From Candidatus Bathyarchaeota archaeon JdFR-04 (GTDB taxonomy: Archaea > Thermoproteota > Bathyarchaeia > Bathyarchaeales > UBA233): 7,086 nucleotides of DNA. The first letter of the stretch is position 1. The number at the start of each line of letters is the position of its first letter. Under the pieces are notes generated by a model, which saw only the letters and a list, made by a program, of their open reading frames with translations, was not told where the DNA came from and made no database searches. Below are positions 5,084 to 7,086 of this stretch, one piece after another. The stretch is from NCBI GenBank assembly GCA_002010925.1, contig MTLR01000035.1:1-7086 (forward strand), written 5' to 3'. A program made the translations under genes and the position numbers.

Positions 5084-6691
5084 TTATTCGAGGATTCTTT
5101 CGATGGCGTCTTGTTCTACTTCTTCCACAAGGGGTATTCCGGTTACTTTTGAAGCTCTTTCTGTTAAAGCCATTAGGTCGTTTCTGTTTATTATGTCCAG
5201 TCGCCATTTGCGGGCTCCAGCTAGCAGTTGCATTAAGCCGACTCGAACACGGTCGTGCAGATAGCCATATAATCCTACTGCTTCGTAGGGAATTTCCTTG
5301 ACCCGTTCACCGTATTTCGCCTTAAGCTCAGGCATGCTTATGAAGAATTTTTCCGGATTGTCTCCGTATTTCTCTTTGAAGCTTCTAGGCAGTTTCCCCT
5401 CTTTTGAGAGTTCTATAAAGTATGAGGCTTTCATTACTGCTGTTAAGGGTGACCTTCCCATCAGCACGGCTTTTACGTATGGTCCATTTCCATAGTTGCT
5501 TAGGGCTATGGCTTTGAAGATTTGTGTTTCATTTATGAATCCGCCTGCCATTACAATGTCTGGGACATATTTTCCTTTTCTTTTTAGGATTTGGGCGCAT
5601 TTGAGAACCATTGTTTCGAGGTAAACAGTTGGTATGCTCATTTCGTCCATCATGGGCACTGGGCTCATGCCTGTTCCACCGCCAGCTCCATCGAAGGTTA
5701 CGGCGTCGATTTTTGCTTCGGAAGCGATTTTCATTGTGTAGGCTATGGCTGAAGGACGGTAAGCGCCTGTTTTTAGGTATACCCGTTTGGCTCCTTGCTG
5801 TCTCAGCCATTCGATGTCTTCGATGAAGTCCCTTGGTTTAGGTATGCCTACTCGGCTGTGTCTCTCGAAGGATTGAAACACTCCTTCTCTGAAAGCGCTT
5901 TGAACGCTTGGGTCTTCAGGATCTGGTATGACTATATACCCTCGTTTTTTGAGCATTATTGCTTTTTCCAGCCTTCGTATTCGAACTTCGCCTCCTATGG
6001 CTTTAGCGCCTTGTCCCCATTTTCTTTCGATGACGTTTACTTCAAGTTTTGATAAGGCGTAAACGTCTACGCCTAGACGTTGGTCTTCAACATTTGTTTG
6101 AACCACTATTTCGCCGTATTTTCCGTCCCAGAACTTTCGATATAAGTCTACTCTTCGTTTGAGTTCGTCGGAGTGGGTTATTTTGCCGTTGGTTATAATG
6201 GATTTTTCGTCCATTCCACAGACATTTTCGCCTATTATGAGGGATATGCCTGATATGGCTGTGCCTATGGCTAAGCCTTCCCAGTTTCTACGGGCTACTT
6301 CTGTTGATCCGAAGGCTCCGGCGATTACTGGGACTTTCAGCTTTACTCCGCCCACTGTTGTTTCGGTGTTGACGTTCTCAAAGATTGCGCGGTCGGGATC
6401 TGCTTCTATTCCGTGGACTTCGAAGAGGGCTGATTGGATGTTAAAGTGGGACCAATCTAGTCCAAAGTCTTTGAGGGCTCCAGCTGTGCTTGCTCCGAAT
6501 TGTAGTGGAACCGGATATAGAGCTTCTCTCCCTCGGAAGGTTGATAGGCTTATCTCACACATGAATGGGCAATCGCGGATACATATTGGGCACATTCCGC
6601 TGGTTGGGCTGGTGTCTTTAACACGTGTCTGTGTTCCTGTTGTGGATTTGGCGTTTAGGTAGGAGGAGTTTGGGTGTACCCGTTCGGTCAA
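5084..6691 (-). CDS. FMN-binding glutamate-synthase-like protein with N-terminal 4-Cys motif
   Basis: The 535-residue protein belongs to the GltB2-type group (COG0069), a TIM-barrel flavoprotein related to the synthase domain of glutamate synthase. Visible family motifs are IIGENVCGMD (152-161), VQTNVEDQRLGV (197-208), KWGQGAKAIGGE (224-235), FERHSR (275-280), VYLKTGAYRPS (304-314), DGAGGGTGMSP (334-344) and MAGGF (381-385). The last two fit FMN phosphate-binding loops. A four-cysteine motif sits at C34-x2-C37-x3-C41-x3-C45. No glutaminase domain is present, and the C-x5-C-x4-C 3Fe-4S cluster of true glutamate synthase is not visible, so glutamate synthesis is not assured and the substrate is unknown. 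The start is a TTG at 6691, with AGGGG 10 nt upstream and an in-frame TAA at 6707-6709. The first in-frame ATG is codon 33, right at the cysteine motif, and would cut off an extension that appears conserved in relatives as I remember them. Confidence 0.85.
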   Translation of the reverse strand: MTERVHPNSSYLNAKSTTGTQTRVKDTSPTSGMCPICIRDCPFMCEISLSTFRGREALYPVPLQFGASTAGALKDFGLDWSHFNIQSALFEVHGIEADPDRAIFENVNTETTVGGVKLKVPVIAGAFGSTEVARRNWEGLAIGTAISGISLIIGENVCGMDEKSIITNGKITHSDELKRRVDLYRKFWDGKYGEIVVQTNVEDQRLGVDVYALSKLEVNVIERKWGQGAKAIGGEVRIRRLEKAIMLKKRGYIVIPDPEDPSVQSAFREGVFQSFERHSRVGIPKPRDFIEDIEWLRQQGAKRVYLKTGAYRPSAIAYTMKIASEAKIDAVTFDGAGGGTGMSPVPMMDEMSIPTVYLETMVLKCAQILKRKGKYVPDIVMAGGFINETQIFKAIALSNYGNGPYVKAVLMGRSPLTAVMKASYFIELSKEGKLPRSFKEKYGDNPEKFFISMPELKAKYGERVKEIPYEAVGLYGYLHDRVRVGLMQLLAGARKWRLDIINRNDLMALTERASKVTGIPLVEEVEQDAIERILE

Positions 6692-6701
6692 TTCTCCATT
6701 T

Positions 6702-6706
6702 CCCCT
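6702..6706 (-). promoter_or_regulatory. Ribosome binding site supporting the TTG start
   Basis: AGGGG on the minus strand lies 10 nt before the TTG at 6691. A second purine group, GGAG at 6694-6697, is only 2 nt from the TTG and too close to be the main site. An ATG at 6697-6699 is out of frame and stops after three codons. The site is reasonable support for TTG but not proof. Confidence 0.45.
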
Positions 6707-6751
6707 TTACATTTGTAAACACTTTAGAATTTGAGGAATACCCTACATAAG

Positions 6752-6759
6752 CTTTTAAA
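6752..6759 (-). promoter_or_regulatory. Probable TATA element for the FMN protein gene
   Basis: TTTAAAAG on the minus strand is a good archaeal TATA-like octamer, about 64 nt upstream of the TTG start. It predicts a transcript start near 6729 and a leader of about 38 nt. It lies in the 195-nt gap (6692-6886) behind the uppP-like gene. I see no RNA gene or clear terminator in the rest of that gap. Confidence 0.45.
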
Positions 6760-6886
6760 CATTGCCCTTCGTTAACACTAGATAAAATGTAGCATGAAAT
6801 CAACCTGGTTGTATCGATTTCTTCAAAAGCCCTTCCTTTCAAGATCATCTCTTTAACTGGCAGGGGTACTTTTGCAAGGAAATCAG

Positions 6887-7086
6887 CTATAATAAAGCAG
6901 GGTAAAAGAGAAGTTTTGCAATGATAAGGATTGCCCCAATGCTCCAGCAGTAATAAGCGAATAGGTGGAAGCTTTTTTCTTTTAACGTTTTGGCTAGGAG
7001 TTTCAGTGAGAAATATCCTATAACAACTGCTATGAGTGTTCCAGCAATAATATTGACCCAGTTGATGCTTTCCATTCCTAAATGTT
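6887..7086 (-). CDS. uppP: C-terminal end of UppP/BacA-type undecaprenyl-diphosphate phosphatase (start beyond window)
   Basis: The last 66 codons or so of a membrane protein end at the TAG at 6887-6889. Two hydrophobic helices are visible: NIIAGTLIAVVIGYFSLKLL and, after a charged loop (AKTLKEKSFH), LFAYYCWSIGAILIIAKLLF. The G-x2-x-A-x2-x-GY pattern, the small basic loop and F-A-x-Y-C-W-x-x-G match the last two helices of UppP/BacA proteins, which dephosphorylate polyprenyl diphosphate at the membrane to recycle the lipid carrier. Archaeal homologues probably act on their own polyprenyl carrier. The frame is open past the internal ATG at 7075 up to the right edge (codons for HLG precede it), so that Met is probably internal and the N-terminal part, including the catalytic residues, lies outside. 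A free-standing 62-residue membrane protein starting at 7075 is the less likely alternative. Confidence 0.68.
   Translation of the reverse strand, partial: HLGMESINWVNIIAGTLIAVVIGYFSLKLLAKTLKEKSFHLFAYYCWSIGAILIIAKLLFYPALL

Noticed and set aside
5529..5810. 93-codon minus-strand ORF within the FMN gene
   Set aside because: It is an alternate frame of the conserved FMN-binding region, with the arginine/asparagine-rich composition typical of out-of-frame reading.
6159..6662. 167-codon plus-strand ORF
   Set aside because: It lies fully antisense to the conserved FMN protein core and has no family features, so it is a shadow of the real gene.
1..7086. CRISPR array, tRNA/rRNA gene, insertion sequence, prophage or defence island
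   Set aside because: I saw no regularly spaced repeats, no tRNA-like cloverleaf, no transposase or integrase motif and no nuclease or toxin gene; almost all sequence is explained by the listed genes.

Overview
The window is archaeal and gene-dense, with moderate G+C. The diagnostic pair is adjacent genes for the small and large subunits of archaeal replication factor C. Supporting signs are a stand-alone MetRS-beta-type tRNA-binding protein, an AmmeMemoRadiSam radical SAM enzyme, TATA/BRE-like promoters, and Shine-Dalgarno sites in front of most starts. The overall style suggests a TACK-type archaeon, possibly Bathyarchaeia, but that placement is inference only. No tRNA, rRNA, CRISPR array, transposase, integrase or phage gene was seen.

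Left part (1-1722, minus strand): two radical SAM genes in tandem. An AmrS-type enzyme (670-1722) is followed 24 nt later by a PflX-like radical SAM protein (645 to 1) whose C-terminal part lies outside the window. A divergent promoter region (1723-1849) separates them from a plus-strand pair: an Hsp20/alpha-crystallin protein (1850-2401) and an OB-fold tRNA-binding protein resembling the MetRS beta subunit (2398-2727). These two are coupled by an ATGA overlap.

Middle (2724-4971, minus strand): rfcS then rfcL, 13 nt apart, encode the sliding-clamp loader. The rfcL stop overlaps the stop of the convergent tRNA-binding gene by 4 bp.

Right part (5084-7086, minus strand): a 535-residue FMN-binding glutamate-synthase-like protein. 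It has no glutaminase domain and no recognisable 3Fe-4S cysteine cluster, but it carries an N-terminal four-cysteine motif. At the right edge is the C-terminal end of an UppP/BacA-type undecaprenyl-diphosphate phosphatase homologue, whose start is outside the window.

Most of this is housekeeping content: clamp loading, a tRNA-binding accessory protein, proteostasis and lipid-carrier recycling. The two parts whose biochemistry is really open are the tandem radical SAM pair and the FMN protein. I do not see convincing evidence for a wholly new system inside the window.
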